Shown here: one piece after another, positions 47,971 through 63,089 of the stretch
Layout: the number at the start of each line of letters is the position of its first letter
Numbering within the stretch: the stretch's first letter is position 1
Assembly: GCF_000165425.1 (NCBI RefSeq)
Contig: NW_001798955.1
Span: 868,001 to 932,000, forward strand
Origin: Paramecium tetraurelia
Taxonomy: Eukaryota; Ciliophora; Oligohymenophorea; Peniculida; Parameciidae
Direction: 5' to 3'
Length of the DNA: 64,000 nucleotides
Translations under genes and position numbers: made by a program
The notes under the pieces: model-generated
What the model was told of the DNA's origin: nothing
The model's input: only the letters and a program-made list of their open reading frames with translations
Database searches by the model: none

Positions 47971-48163
47971 ATTCTATCTTTTATATAATTTGAATAAATG
48001 CCATTCATTCAATTTCCCTCTTTCATTAAAAGAAATTAATTTATTTATCTCTTCAATAAATAATAGTAGATTAACGTATGTACATGCATAGCATTGACAT
48101 TTATTATAACCATAGAATTTATGTTATTTAATTTATTGTTATTGTACTAAATAATCATGATGA
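47971..48163. other. Convergent spacer
   Basis: About 190 nt of AT-rich sequence between the rhomboid-like gene and the end of the eL20 gene. Nothing recognised. Confidence 0.45.
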
Positions 48164-48799
48164 TCATGATCTATATAGATTTGGTCTTTTGGCTTTGAAC
48201 ACGGTTCTGAATTTTTTGTGGCTAGCTCTTGGCACTGTCTTAACAATTGGGAATCTAATTGAATCTCCCTAATTAAATTTGTGATTTATTTTACTCTGTA
48301 TTGATTAGTCTTTCCTCTCTTGATATCAGCACTCTTTGTTAACACTGAAGTTCTGAGGATGTGGATGGTTTATGGTTAAGCTCTGTGATTACCAGCCATT
48401 TCCTAATCTAAACAGTCACAATTTTGTCATACATAATTATGAGACAGCACCATTCAAAGTGGTGTCTCTGAATTCCTTATACATATTGTGAATGGTTGTT
48501 CTTGATTGATATTTCAGTACTATTCCGTAGGTTTTGACATTTGTGTCTCTTCTCTCAAATAATTCTTGAACTGCTAAAATCTAACCATGAGAAGGTCTAA
48601 GTTTATTTAGTCTTCTTAAATTCCACCTAGAATATTGCATAATTTAAATACCAGAATCTGCTTTTAGCAGCGACGGTATTTCTTGCAAAAATTCTCATGC
48701 TAATAACTTTGGGATTTGGATCTTCTTTTGATGGGAGTCTTCTGCCTGACACCAAGTATTGTCTAATCTATAGATGATATGCTTCTTAAGTACTTTCAT
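48164..48799 (-). CDS. RPL18A: Cytosolic large-subunit ribosomal protein eL20 (L18a)
   Basis: Four introns (26, 25, 25 and 26 nt, all TAG) leave exactly 178 codons (177 residues), the usual length for eL20. Conserved pieces are [19 protein letters not shown] at the start, [90 protein letters not shown] and the basic end [16 protein letters not shown]. The first intron lies after two codons, which is common for ribosomal genes. Belongs to the 60S subunit. Confidence 0.95.
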
Positions 48800-49153
48800 T
48801 TATAAGGAATTATCTTGTGGGTCTTATGCTGAGTTTTTTACCATTTTTTATTTTAAAAAAAGATTTAATTTATAATGCAATTATATATTACAAACAATAC
48901 AATCCCACATTTCTCCTTTGTTAAAGGGGAGTCCTCACCCAAATTTTATTTTTCACTTTACATTTACTATAATTCAATTTGATTTCTAAACTTTTTTATT
49001 GATTTCAACATATTTTTGGAGACTCATCTTGAAATTTCTGGTGTTTCAACAATCCATTTCCAAACAGAATTTATTAAAATACACATTCTGATTTTTGACA
49101 TCAAGATTTGCTGATAAAAGCTTTTTAAAATAATTTAATAATAATAATCAAGA
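48800..49153. other. Divergent intergenic region with a small hairpin
   Basis: About 354 nt between eL20 and the nuclease gene. It contains a short self-complementary segment, CCTTTGTTAAAGG (48915-48927), extended by flanking CTC/GAG with bulged G bases. Otherwise it is AT-rich. It should include promoters for both genes. Confidence 0.4.
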
Positions 49154-50185
49154 ATGGGATAGGTAATAAATAGTATTCAAAAGAAACCTAGTAATAATTT
49201 AACAATGCAAAACGAATATTAGCCAGAATTCATTAATTTTAGACATGCAATTTCTATATTATCATATAACATATTAGCCGCTATCTATTGTGACCAATCA
49301 CAGACTGGTTACGCTCAAAATCAATACCTGAAATTTTCAAACAGAAGTACTAAAATTATCGAATAATTGAAAATTTTCAATGTTGACATATTTTGCCTTC
49401 AAGAGGTTGACAACATTGACTTTTATCAAGAGAGGATCAAGAAACTAAATTATGAAATTTGCTTTGTTTAGAGACCTTAAAGACCTGATGGATGTTTGAT
49501 CGCTTTCAAAGTCGATAAATTCAAGTTATTGAAATCTTCAGAGTACTCTCTCGATAAGATGGCCATTAATTATGGGCTACCTCTTCAATACCAAAGATAG
49601 AATGTGTTTTAAATTGTCATTCTGGAACATATGTACCTATTTTTAGGATATATCAAGATTAACAAAAAAACAGCTAGTGATTGGAAACATTCATACCTTC
49701 TGGAATCCAAACCAGGATGACTTAAAATATTTTTAGATTGTCCAGCTAGTACAAAAGATGGAGGCTGAAAAAGAATCCGATGATCAGATACTCATATTTT
49801 GTGGAGATTTAAATAGTCTCCCTCATTCTAACCCAATACAATACATTTAAAAAAATAAACCCATAGTTGAAAGAATAGAAAAATCTTCGAACCAAATCAA
49901 ACTATAAAAGGAGATATTCGAGCACTACGGTCCACCTAAGTTGAATTGGCAAAGTGCTTATCATCCATTCCCCAAGTTTACTAATTATACAACAGACGTA
50001 AATTTGAAGACAAATAATATTAGTTTAAAGGATGTATTGATTACATTTTCTATCATAATGCAAACGTGGAAAAGATATTGAGATTGCCTGAAGAAAGTGT
50101 GTTATAGCAAGAAGTAGCATTACCCAACAGGAATTTCCCCAGTGATCATTTGCCGATTTTAGCATCTTTTGATTTTCACTTTTGA
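49154..50185 (+). CDS. CCR4/nocturnin-type exonuclease (deadenylase family)
   Basis: Introns of 31 nt (GTCATT donor) and 26 nt leave exactly 325 codons (324 residues). EEP-fold motifs are present: ISILSYNILAAIYC, VDIFCLQEVDN (the metal-binding Glu), VIGNIHTFWNPNQDD, ILIFCGDLNSLPHSN (catalytic Asp and Asn), CIDYIFYHN and FPSDHLPILASFDF (SDH). This is the CCR4, nocturnin and ANGEL family of 3'-5' RNA exonucleases. It lacks the LRR region of CCR4 proper. The N-terminus MGQVINS fits the N-myristoylation consensus, though weaker than that of the diflavin reductase. It ends 36 nt from the convergent Pcc1 gene. Confidence 0.8.
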
Positions 50186-50221
50186 TGTATAATAAAATTA
50201 TGATTATAAAGTTGGGCATAC

Positions 50222-50495
50222 TCATTTATTTGTATAATTTATTGTCTCAAGAATAAGCAATAATTAATCGATTGTATGCTTAACAGTTTACCCCACTTTG
50301 CTAGCATCCTTGCTTGAAAAGGTTAACACCAATTGATTCCCTAATTTTAATACGCTATTTACCATCCGCATTCATTTTTAATACCCCACTTTCATTATCA
50401 ACTGACAACACTTGCTCAATCAACTCCGAATGGTTTTATTCAATTTATATTTTTACTTCATAATTTTTTTCTTCTCCTTAAATCTCTTATTGCAT
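50222..50495 (-). CDS. PCC1: KEOPS complex subunit Pcc1 (CTAG/LAGE3 family)
   Basis: One 22-nt intron (GTAAATAGC...TTAG) leaves 84 codons (83 residues), typical for Pcc1. The sequence reads VLSVDNESGVLKMNADGN, then LVLTFSSKDASKVGQTV and DQLLLILETIN. The L-S-V-D-x-E start, the beta-hairpin and the final helix match the Pcc1/LAGE3 fold. Pcc1 dimerises in the KEOPS complex, which makes the t6A modification of tRNA position 37. The gene is too short to show under the standard code. Confidence 0.75.
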
Positions 50496-50939
50496 TTTAT
50501 TTCCTAATTTATTAATTATTCAATATTTTATATTATTTAAAATATTCATCACAAAAATAATTGACCTACTACTCAATATCTTGTTGACTAGTTCCCCTAT
50601 AAAACTCAATTTTGCTCTAATTTAATGGTTTTCTTAGCCCATTTGTGTCCAGGATAGCGAAATCATGGTACTTTTTAAGTGGATTTGTGTTATGTATTCA
50701 AAAATGGATTGGATATGAATAAATATTAAAAGACTTTTAATTTGTAAAAATGGGCATATGTAATTCGGGTGTATTTTCTTATAAAGTTCCAATTAATTTT
50801 AGCACAAAATCTACTATTGTATTTTCAAATGATTTAAGAACTTGCTGACTATATTGGTTTCGAATGTTTATTTATAATTATAATATAATATTATGAACAA
50901 TGTTGATCTTAGTCTTTAAAATAAATTATTAATCTCATT
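50496..50939. other. Divergent intergenic region
   Basis: About 444 nt between Pcc1 and the next plus-strand gene. No frame, RNA gene or repeat that I can support. Confidence 0.45.
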
Positions 50940-51650
50940 ATGAAAAAATCACAGAAATGCTTAAACTATCAGAACGAAGTTTATAATAAACTAGAAATAA
51001 CATCATCTCAAGTTTTAAAAGGGAAAATAATTGAGAAGGATGAATAGGTCAATTATTTCGAAATACATTTAGATAAATGGTTAGTAAAGCTCTTGTTCAT
51101 AATCGTTCAAGATTCAAGAGATTAATTTGCAATTACTAATCGACAAATCATAAGAGATCTTGTAGCAGTAATAGGAGCAATTATAACTGCATTCTCCGGC
51201 ATGTCTAAAAAGATCAAATTCGTTTGAAGACTTATAATAGAAATTAAACGAATACATTGAGCAATATATCTAGGACATCAAAGAGCCGTAACATTTTTTA
51301 GACACGTATTCGTTATAGAGTTCAGAAATCTGCGATGATGAATTTTCATAGCACTCCATCGATTTGTGCTAAAGAATATATTAAGTAGAAGTATATTAAT
51401 TCGTTTTTAGAGAATAAAAGCTCAGTTAAATCTATCAGTCATCTAATCCAACTCAGTTGAATAATCAATTACTATTCCTTCCCCAAAAAATAATGATTCA
51501 ATTCAGATAATGAATTACATGACTACCTCTACTCCTCTAACTCCTCTAACACCTGCATAAGTGGAAGATATTCCCAAAAAAAGTATCTAAATTTCAGCAA
51601 GTCAAGATTATCTAGGATTAAAAAACAGTTCGTATTCTATGAAATCTTGA
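50940..51650 (+). CDS. Hypothetical Ser/Gln-rich protein
   Basis: Introns of 28 nt (AAG) and 26 nt (TAG) leave exactly 219 codons (218 residues). The N-terminal 110 residues are polar and helical (NEVYNKLEITSSQVLKGK, LLIDKSQEILQQQQEQL). Then comes RSNSFEDL, similar to a kinase site, and later TTSTPLTPLTPAQVED, a Ser/Thr-Pro cluster. The end is Ser/Lys-rich. No domain was recognised; the S/T-P sites suggest regulation by phosphorylation. Confidence 0.5.
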
Positions 51651-51782
51651 ATTAAATATTAAACTCAATGTTTTCATTATTTTTTTGTTTCGTTATTATG
51701 GCCTTTCCACTCAATTTACAAGTTCTCGATGCGATACTATAGAACTCAGCCTGCAAATTAAAATTGCAAGAATAATTATTAA

Positions 51783-52649
51783 ATGTTGTCAGAAACAGTT
51801 ATTTAATAATCTCCAGCAAAGAAAATTATAAAAAGAATACAAGGTTTTACAAAAAAAGGAATTTTAACTTAATAAGATGAATTTAATAATACTAAGGATG
51901 AACATAAACAAACTTTAGAAGATAGACTAAAAATGTAAAATTATTTAAAAGAAGCCAAAGAAGAACTTATGAAAATTGCTAATCAAAACAACAATTTCAT
52001 GATATTCTCATCCTATGAAGAGATGTTCAAACACAGGGAAACAAGAAGAAATGAAGAATAATAAATGATTTTTAAACCTTTACACTTTCCAACCAAAGGC
52101 GGATCTGTGATAAGATGTAAAAAAATATAGTAAAATACAACACCTGAAGAAATGAATGCTAACTATGGCATATTGACTTTGGAATAGAAAATCCAAGCAA
52201 ATAAAGCCTATTCAGATAGGTAAGAGAGCAATTCCCCAAATAAATTTGATTTTACTGAGAAATTTCATCATATCGAAGGCAAAATAGCGAAGCAAAACAG
52301 AATAGAAATCATCAAAGAATATAGTAAGATTTACAAGAGAGTGCAAATAAAGGCTGTTCCTAAATAATTAAATAACTCTCAATATTCATCGAAATACAGA
52401 CAGGCAGTTCAAAAGGTCTAAGTTATAAATCACAGAAAAAGTGGTAAAAATATTCTACCCGTTTTATCAATTGAGAAAAAAGAATCAGTGGAATCAGTTC
52501 TTTCAGATCTCAATTACAGTAGATGGTCCTTGGACTAAGACATTAGTTATCAGCACATTCCAGATCAAAAGATAGGATTACAATAAAGATTAGGTGGGGG
52601 ATTTACTAGAGTAAACAGAGAAAAATATTTAGAGTACTTTTCTAAATGA
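51783..52649 (+). CDS. Hypothetical basic protein, intronless
   Basis: A single exon of 289 codons (288 residues). Lys, Gln and Asn dominate; a helical region NYLKEAKEELMKIANQNNN lies near residue 60. Later pieces are FTEKFHHIEGKIAKQNR, KIYKRVQIKAVPKQL and LGGGFTRVNREKYLEYFSK. No family was recognised. Proteins of this look are abundant in Paramecium and may attach to cytoskeletal structures. Confidence 0.55.
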
Positions 52650-53060
52650 CATCTGGGATTTATCTTATGTTAATGCAGTTAATTTAATAAAACGATTAAT
52701 TTCAAATGAATTTAATTAAAGCCCATATACTGTAATGTATATTAAATCTTCTGTTCTTACCTCATTCAGTCCTTCTCATGAATGGATAATGAAATCCAAT
52801 AAGATTTTGTATTGTTTTTACATAATTTGATTAAATTTCTTCATCTTTTTCATTATATTTTATTTGATAACTATAAAAACAGCTCTATATTTCATATATA
52901 TGTATTTAGATGAAGATTAATAAATGGTAAGTTTAATTTTGTGTAATTTTTGTATAAGGGAATTAATGATATAAAATTCTTTGGGGATATAAAAAATAAA
53001 TATTAATTAAAAACCCATTTTTAAGGCAATTTCAAATCCGTTTTTATTAATATTAATTTA
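52650..53060. other. Upstream region of the trichocyst gene
   Basis: About 411 nt with no supportable gene. It is very AT-rich near 52860-53050 and should hold the promoter of the strongly expressed trichocyst matrix gene. Confidence 0.45.
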
Positions 53061-54180
53061 ATGAAATTCACAATTTGCTTCTTATTGGGATTAGTAACAC
53101 TCAATGCAGTCTTCGTTAAAAAGCCATCTGATCCAAATGCAGGAGTCTTCGCTGAATTGGAAGAGGTATATCCTTTAATTAAGGTTAATAGATTGAAGAA
53201 CACGCATTGGGAAGAAAATTGCTCGACACAATTGCTCTTTAAATGAAAAACCAAGCCCCATTGGCTGATATTGCTAGAATGCTTTAAGAATTGAGAGAAA
53301 ACTTATTATTACAATAATAATAGGCTGACTTGAAACATGCCGCTGATGAAGCCGATTGTGCTGCTGAAATCGCTGGATACAACAGAAGAATTGATTATGC
53401 TTCCAATGAAATCAGTGAATCAACAACTGAAATCACTGCTTTGACTGCCTAAGTCTAATAATTGGAAAGCGAAATCGAAAACATCCAAGTCCAATTGGGA
53501 ATTCTTAATGATTAAGAAGAAACCTTGAGAACTCAAAGAGCCAAGGATGCTGAAGCCTTCGCTTAAAGAATCAAGTCCACAGCTGATGTCGTTGAAGCCT
53601 TGAATGTCGTTGCTGCCAAATTGTCTGCTATTCAACCAGAATAAGATCCAAAGGCCGTCTTCTTAGAATTACACAACATGGGTAAGAGTAACCCAATTGC
53701 TGCTTTGGTTTCTATTGCCTCAGCCTTCTCCAAGGAAAGATTGTAATAAACATAAGACAAGATCGCTGAACTCAGACAATCAATTGAATAATCCGCTGTT
53801 GATGACTAAGAAGCTGAAGTCTAAGCTTAAATTGATTACCAAAACTTGTTGGCCTAATTCGCCGATCAAAGAAAGAACTTGTAAGTGTATTTGCTTATAA
53901 TTTTAGCCAAAATGCTTTGAAAGACAACGAAGCCAAATTGACCTAAACTCAAAATGCTTTGGGAGCATAAAAGAAGAGAAAGGAAGATGCCGGTAGAGAA
54001 TTAGCCACCGCCACTGCAGGAAAGACCTAAAAGGAGAACGATTGTGAGGCCCTCAGAACCTAATATGCCAGAGACAGTGAATAAAGAACCAAGGAAGTTG
54101 GAATCATCAGACAAGTCGAGGAAATTTTGGCTACTAAATTGGAAGGTGCTTCAGGATACTTAAAGAACAGAATCAATTGA
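53061..54180 (+). CDS. Trichocyst matrix protein (second copy)
   Basis: Two 26-nt introns leave exactly 356 codons (355 residues). MKFTICFLLGLVTLNAVFV is a signal peptide. A four-helix-like pattern follows: ADIARMLQELRENLLLQQQ, then SESTTEITALTAQVQQLES, an Ala-rich region, and TLETALSTIASKVESLI-type equivalents later (SIASAFSKERLQQTQDKIAEL). The end is VGIIRQVEEILATKLEGA. Codon use is biased to GCC, ATC, TTG and GTC, like the copy at 26543-27734, and suggests high expression. Trichocyst matrix proteins of a multigene family form the crystalline core of the exocytic organelle. The two copies belong to different subgroups. Confidence 0.92.
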
Positions 54181-54425
54181 TTTGTTTTTATTCAAATATT
54201 CTAAAAATTCAACAGTTCATATATGGTATACGATGGGGGACAGCAATTCTCGGAGAAGGATTATTAATTCCTATTCTTATAAATATTATAAATGTAAATT
54301 AAATATTTACATATATATAATGTAATTGAGTTAATTTATATTTCTTATCACAATTATTATGAACTATAAACATTAATTATAATACACCTTAAATAGTAAA
54401 TCTATTATTTAATTTTTATTACAAA

Positions 54426-56363
54426 ATGTCAGAAACACAAAATCAAGAGGAGAATAAACCAGGAGAGCAAAAGTAAGAAAACCCATAACAAAATTAAAAT
54501 GGGGAATAAGGTCAATAAAATCAACAAAGTTAAGAGAAAGAAAATGAAAAAAAAGAGGAATAAAAGGAATAATAGCCAGTAGAGCAACCATAATAAAATG
54601 AATCAGGGATGGCAGAGCAGAAAAAAGAGAAAGGTTATATTTTTATGTCATTCAATATTAGGTCCTTATGACATCGATGAAGCCGATCTAACCCCAAGAT
54701 TTGTGAGAGCTATGCAAGTGCTCGGGTACACATATTAAGATTTGCAGATTAAACACAGAAAAGATGTCATATAAATCATAAAAACGAAAGGTATGTCTCA
54801 ATTCAAGGTTATTAGATCCTCTGGGAAATAAAATAAATTAGGAATTGATCGATGCCTTATCAAACCACTTGGAACATTCAAGAAAATAAAAAATAAATGA
54901 AATCAGAAAAGAGATCTAATACATTCCAATTCCAGAATAAAAATAATAGTAGTCAGTAGCTGACTAATCTATTATGCAGTCTTCTATAGCAGAGAAGTCC
55001 ATAATATTAGACAGATCGATTGTCTCAATGAGTAAATCAATACTGACCAAGTCATTGTCACCTTTAGAACTGGAATTCAAGTTGTATGACAAAATCAAGA
55101 AGAAGGAGAGAGCAGAACTCCACAAGGCAAAGAAGGAGGAGGATATATTATCAAAATAAATTGAATATCAACACAAACAGCATGAGCTTGAGGAAAGATT
55201 AGAGAAACATAGACAATAAAAGATAAAATAGAAACACATGTAAACAGTGCAACAGCAGGAGATCTAGAAATGGTTACACAATAGATCAGATGCTGAATCC
55301 TCCAATTTCAATTAAGCTAAGTAGATAGTCGAAAATTTGAAGGTCGAATTGAAAGATACTCAACAATAAAGGATGTATTTGAATCCCAGGGAGAAGATAG
55401 AGAAAGTCAAAAGCATGAATGATTTGAGAATCAAAGAATTAGAAGATTTGTAGGCCAAGAGGGAACTGAACATGATGGAGAGACTTGAAAAATTATAAGA
55501 GTTATCTCAAAAAGTAGATAATGAAAAGAACATGAAGACATTTTAAGAATTACAGAGAGAACTCAAAGGATTATTGAAATAAGAGAAAGTCCAGATTAGA
55601 CAAGAGATGTTGGATGAGTATCACAATTATATGAAACAATAAAATTAAACAGAAGATCACAAGAGAATAATATAGGTCATCAAGAACAAAGTAATTATTG
55701 ACATAATTTTTAGACTCGTAAAGAGGTTTAATCAGAAATGTACAAATAATCCTTAGAAATCAAGTCATAATAGTTGGATAAAAAACTGGAAAAATTCAAG
55801 TAATTGCAAACAGAAAGTTTGAAAATCAAATCATCTTCAGCAGTTTCATTTCCTAAACATGTGTCATCCAACAACTTTGGACAAATGAAGGTGGAATATG
55901 AGAGGAGAATAGGATTCCAAGAGGATATGATCAGAGAAATCGAGAGAACTGAGAATATCTAAAAAAGACAACGAAAGGAGGAATAAATGAAATAGGATAT
56001 CAAAATGATGAAGGAGGCTCGAAAGGCTGAAAGCAAAGAGTTAGAAATATCTAAAATATCTACTATCGTCAAAGATATGAAATAATTTGAAAATAACAAC
56101 ATGGCTAGCACCAAAAGATAGTTGGCCCAAATCAAGAATCAGCATAACGAACGTGAATAATGTATGCATTTAATATACAGTTAGAAATTAAAAAGGAGAT
56201 CGAGGAAAGAAAGAAGAAGGAAGAGGAGGAGAGGCAGAAGCAGGAAAAATTAGACTTTGAGAAAAAGAAGGAGAGACTAAGGAAGAACATTGATCAATAC
56301 AAGGAGCAAATCTAAAGTGAAGAAAAGAAGAAATAGTAAGAATAATAATAGGAATCATCATGA
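54426..56363 (+). CDS. Long coiled-coil protein
   Basis: Four introns (28, 25, 23 and 23 nt, all TAG) leave exactly 613 codons (612 residues). The first 65 residues are Gln/Glu/Asn-rich. A compact globular part of about 80 residues follows (YDIDEADLTPRFVRAMQVLG, YTYQDLQIKHRKDVIQII). From about residue 190 it is coiled coil almost to the end (RLEKLQELSQKVDNEKN; KEIEERKKKEEEERQKQEK). The first intron starts GTTATA. The globular part could be a ciliary (CCDC/CFAP-like) head, but I cannot name the family. Confidence 0.7.
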
Positions 56364-56557
56364 AATGTTATAATTATAGAGAATTTAAATAAGTAAAGCA
56401 CTAATTTCACTATTGTCATCATTGTTATAATATAAATTCTCCATTTTTGATCTAATCATATTGTTCAGCAATATATGTCGATCGGCATCATAGTTTTAAT
56501 CTATTAGAAGATTATATTGTTGGTCTCAAGAACAAATGATTATTTAATTTTAATTAA
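56364..56557. other. Intergenic spacer
   Basis: About 190 nt of AT-rich sequence with no frame or repeat that I can support. Confidence 0.45.
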
Positions 56558-57193
56558 ATGAAAGATTGTAACATTAGCTTCTAAAATAAACCAGCCTTAG
56601 TTATTTCTAGAATTTACAAATCAAACAATAGATTTCACTTACCAAAAATAAATTAATTTCAATCATAATCTCCAAACAATATTTATTACAATGAATATTT
56701 TACTGAAGTAAGAGGAATTAAAGCTTTGCCAGATAAGCAAAAATAAAATTCAGAAAGAATATTGAAATGCCGACAAAAAGAAATGGAAATGCAAAACAAA
56801 CAGCAAAAGTCTCTTTCAGCTAAGCATCTATATAATGAACAAATTGAGAAGAAGGAAATCAATAATTTATTACTAGAACCATATTTTGTATAAAACAACT
56901 TGAAAGCAAAAAAATATATAATGGGAGCATTTTAGCATGAAATATATAAACAACCATTTGTATTATCTCCGAATTCAAAAACAAATCAAAAATAAGAGAA
57001 AGAAACTAGAAAGCCAAGGTTTTTTTTTTAAGAAACTCATTCTGAAAAAGTAAAATAATCTAAATTAACTCAATCCGAAACTGAAAACGATCATTCCATC
57101 ATTGATTAGGAATATAATTTTTGGAAAAATGATGATCTAGAGTAAAGAGAAGATGAAGATTTAATTAATAACTATGTAAATGGATTACTTTGA
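56558..57193 (+). CDS. Hypothetical basic protein, intronless
   Basis: A single exon of 212 codons (211 residues). Basic and Asn/Gln/Lys-rich, with a helical middle (ERILKCRQKEMEMQNKQQKS; LYNEQIEKKEINNLLLEPYF). The C-terminal 40 residues are acidic (SETENDHSIIDQ; DDLEQREDEDLINNY). The name and function are unknown. The start is the first ATG after a TGA-containing upstream region. Confidence 0.55.
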
Positions 57194-57337
57194 TTAATAA
57201 CTGTGTTAACTACATCAATTTTGATCATTATTAATTTTCATTCTCTCTCCTCAAATTGTTTCTCTATTTTGATTGATCAAGTTATATCTCATAAAACCCT
57301 TTGAATTTATATATAAATTTTAAATTACATACTAATT

Positions 57338-59382
<2,045 letters not shown>

Positions 59383-59414
59383 TTAAAAATATTTGTTTTA
59401 TTGAAATTAATAAT

Positions 59415-60330
59415 ATGTCTGGAGAACAGCCTATACTTAAAGCATCTAATGTTAAATTAGACACCATTGTAATTCTTACAATCCATTCTAGGCTGCCATG
59501 AAAATTATCAAACAAGCGAATGATAATCCAACTGTCAATTAGTATGGCTATCTATTAGGAATTATCGAAGGTGAAACTATTGAAGTCACTAATTGCTTCC
59601 CCACAATTGATATTGAAGAAGAATAGGATCAACAATATGAATATTTGGATTATGCAAAGAAACATCATTTGGATTTCCATAAGCTTGGCCTATATGTCAT
59701 TACTGATCAAAATAGACATTTTACTTTAGATTAATTCGAAGACATCAATAGACTTCAATTCTATGTTAAATACGCCTTCGTCTTAGTATACTCCTTGTAA
59801 TTGGCTAAATCTGGTCACTCTCAACCATTCTAAGCATTCGTGGTATTATCTTTAAATTGATAATAGATCAATGAGAAATATGCCGAGATCTATTCTAAGG
59901 ATGAGATCCCAGTCTTGAATATTAAGAATGACAAGATCTACAGACAACTTCCATTGGAATTGCTAAAAACTCCATTGACATAAGTATGTTTAGCTTCTAA
60001 TTAGGCCTTTTTGTATCAATACAGAGCCTCCATTGAAGAGAAATTTAAGAATGAGGAAACTAAATTCACATCCAACATCCAAAATTATGGTCGACAATTA
60101 ATCGAAACCATTGAAGAATAAGTGACCTTATCTGATAAAATTAATTCTAATACTGCCAATAAGAAAGAAGGCGATAAAGTAATTAATTACTTCTAATCAA
60201 ATAGCAACCTGAATTATTAGAATATTTAATATCCATGAATAAACTCTATTATTTGGCTGAAGCAATTAAGAGAGAAACCTAATACACATTAGAGACAGAG
60301 TAAGTGTTGACAAATATATTAAAATAATGA
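59415..60330 (+). CDS. EIF3H: Translation initiation factor eIF3 subunit h
   Basis: Three introns (23, 24 and 26 nt, all TAG) leave exactly 281 codons (280 residues). The protein is an MPN-fold subunit without the catalytic JAMM zinc motif: VKLDTIAAMKIIKQ, GYLLGIIEGETIEVTNCFPT, then EEQDQQYEYLDYAKKHHLD and LHKLGLYVIT-type, SQPFQAFVINEKYAEIYS and LPLELLKTPLTQVC. This order matches eIF3h (LGLVVEDRLEITNCFPFP in animals). It acts in the eIF3 scaffold that loads mRNA on the 40S subunit. Gene spacing to the NVL gene is only 32 nt. Confidence 0.85.
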
Positions 60331-60586
60331 TTGATAGTATATTAGTAAATTCATGTAACAAGAACATTTTAAATATCATAATATAATTGGAAATATGTAT
60401 TAATTTATATAAGATTTCCCTTAATATTTCTGATAATTTAAAATATATTTATTAGTGGATTGGAGACTGTACGAAAATGGATTGGAATAGATGGACTTAT
60501 TTATTCTCGAATTTACATTTGCAATATTATATGTTCGACTCATTTTAATATTAATATTGTTTTGTGTTACTTCAATATATTATTTA
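60331..60586. other. Convergent intergenic spacer
   Basis: About 255 nt, AT-rich, no gene seen. Confidence 0.45.
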
Positions 60587-60799
60587 TCAAATTTCCTAGG
60601 GAGGACCGTATCTATCCTTTGATGGCTGATTGTTGAAGAATCTAAGAAACTCTTAGCCGACAACCTTATAAGCATTAGCATAATTTTATTGACATTGTTT
60701 GAATAAAGCTTCTTGATCTCCTGTTGGTTAAGCATCCTAAACAGCTTTCGCACATAATTGGAAACCTTGCGTGGCAAATAAATCCTTAAAAATATCCAT
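60587..60799 (-). CDS. Small hypothetical protein
   Basis: A single exon of 71 codons (70 residues). It is mostly helical: MDIFKDLFATQGFQLC, AKAVQDAQPTGDQEALFK, QCQQNYANAYKVVGQEFLRF, then a short tail PSKDRYGPPQEI. Two Cys lie about 24 residues apart. It might be a small mitochondrial or inner-membrane-space protein, but it lacks the CX3C/CX9C spacing. The name is unknown. Its end lies 256 nt beyond the convergent eIF3h gene. Confidence 0.5.
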
Positions 60800-60925
60800 T
60801 TTTAAAATAAATATTAATTATTTATTTTTGAAATCAATATTATTTATTATAATTATCTCCATCTGGGTAAAGTGATGTTTCACATTTATTTCTTTTTATG
60901 AATAATATAAAAAATTATTTTATAA
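60800..60925. other. Short spacer between minus-strand genes
   Basis: About 125 nt of AT-rich sequence with no frame or motif that I can support. It should contain the promoter of the small gene. Confidence 0.4.
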
Positions 60926-63057
<2,132 letters not shown>

Positions 63058-63089
63058 TGAATGTAATTTTTAACTATCAAATTATTAAA

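Noticed and set aside
47971-48163. Possible 3' extension of the rhomboid-like gene
   Set aside because: The TGA at 47968-47970 follows the conserved His helix and the downstream sequence is AT-rich without a good frame.
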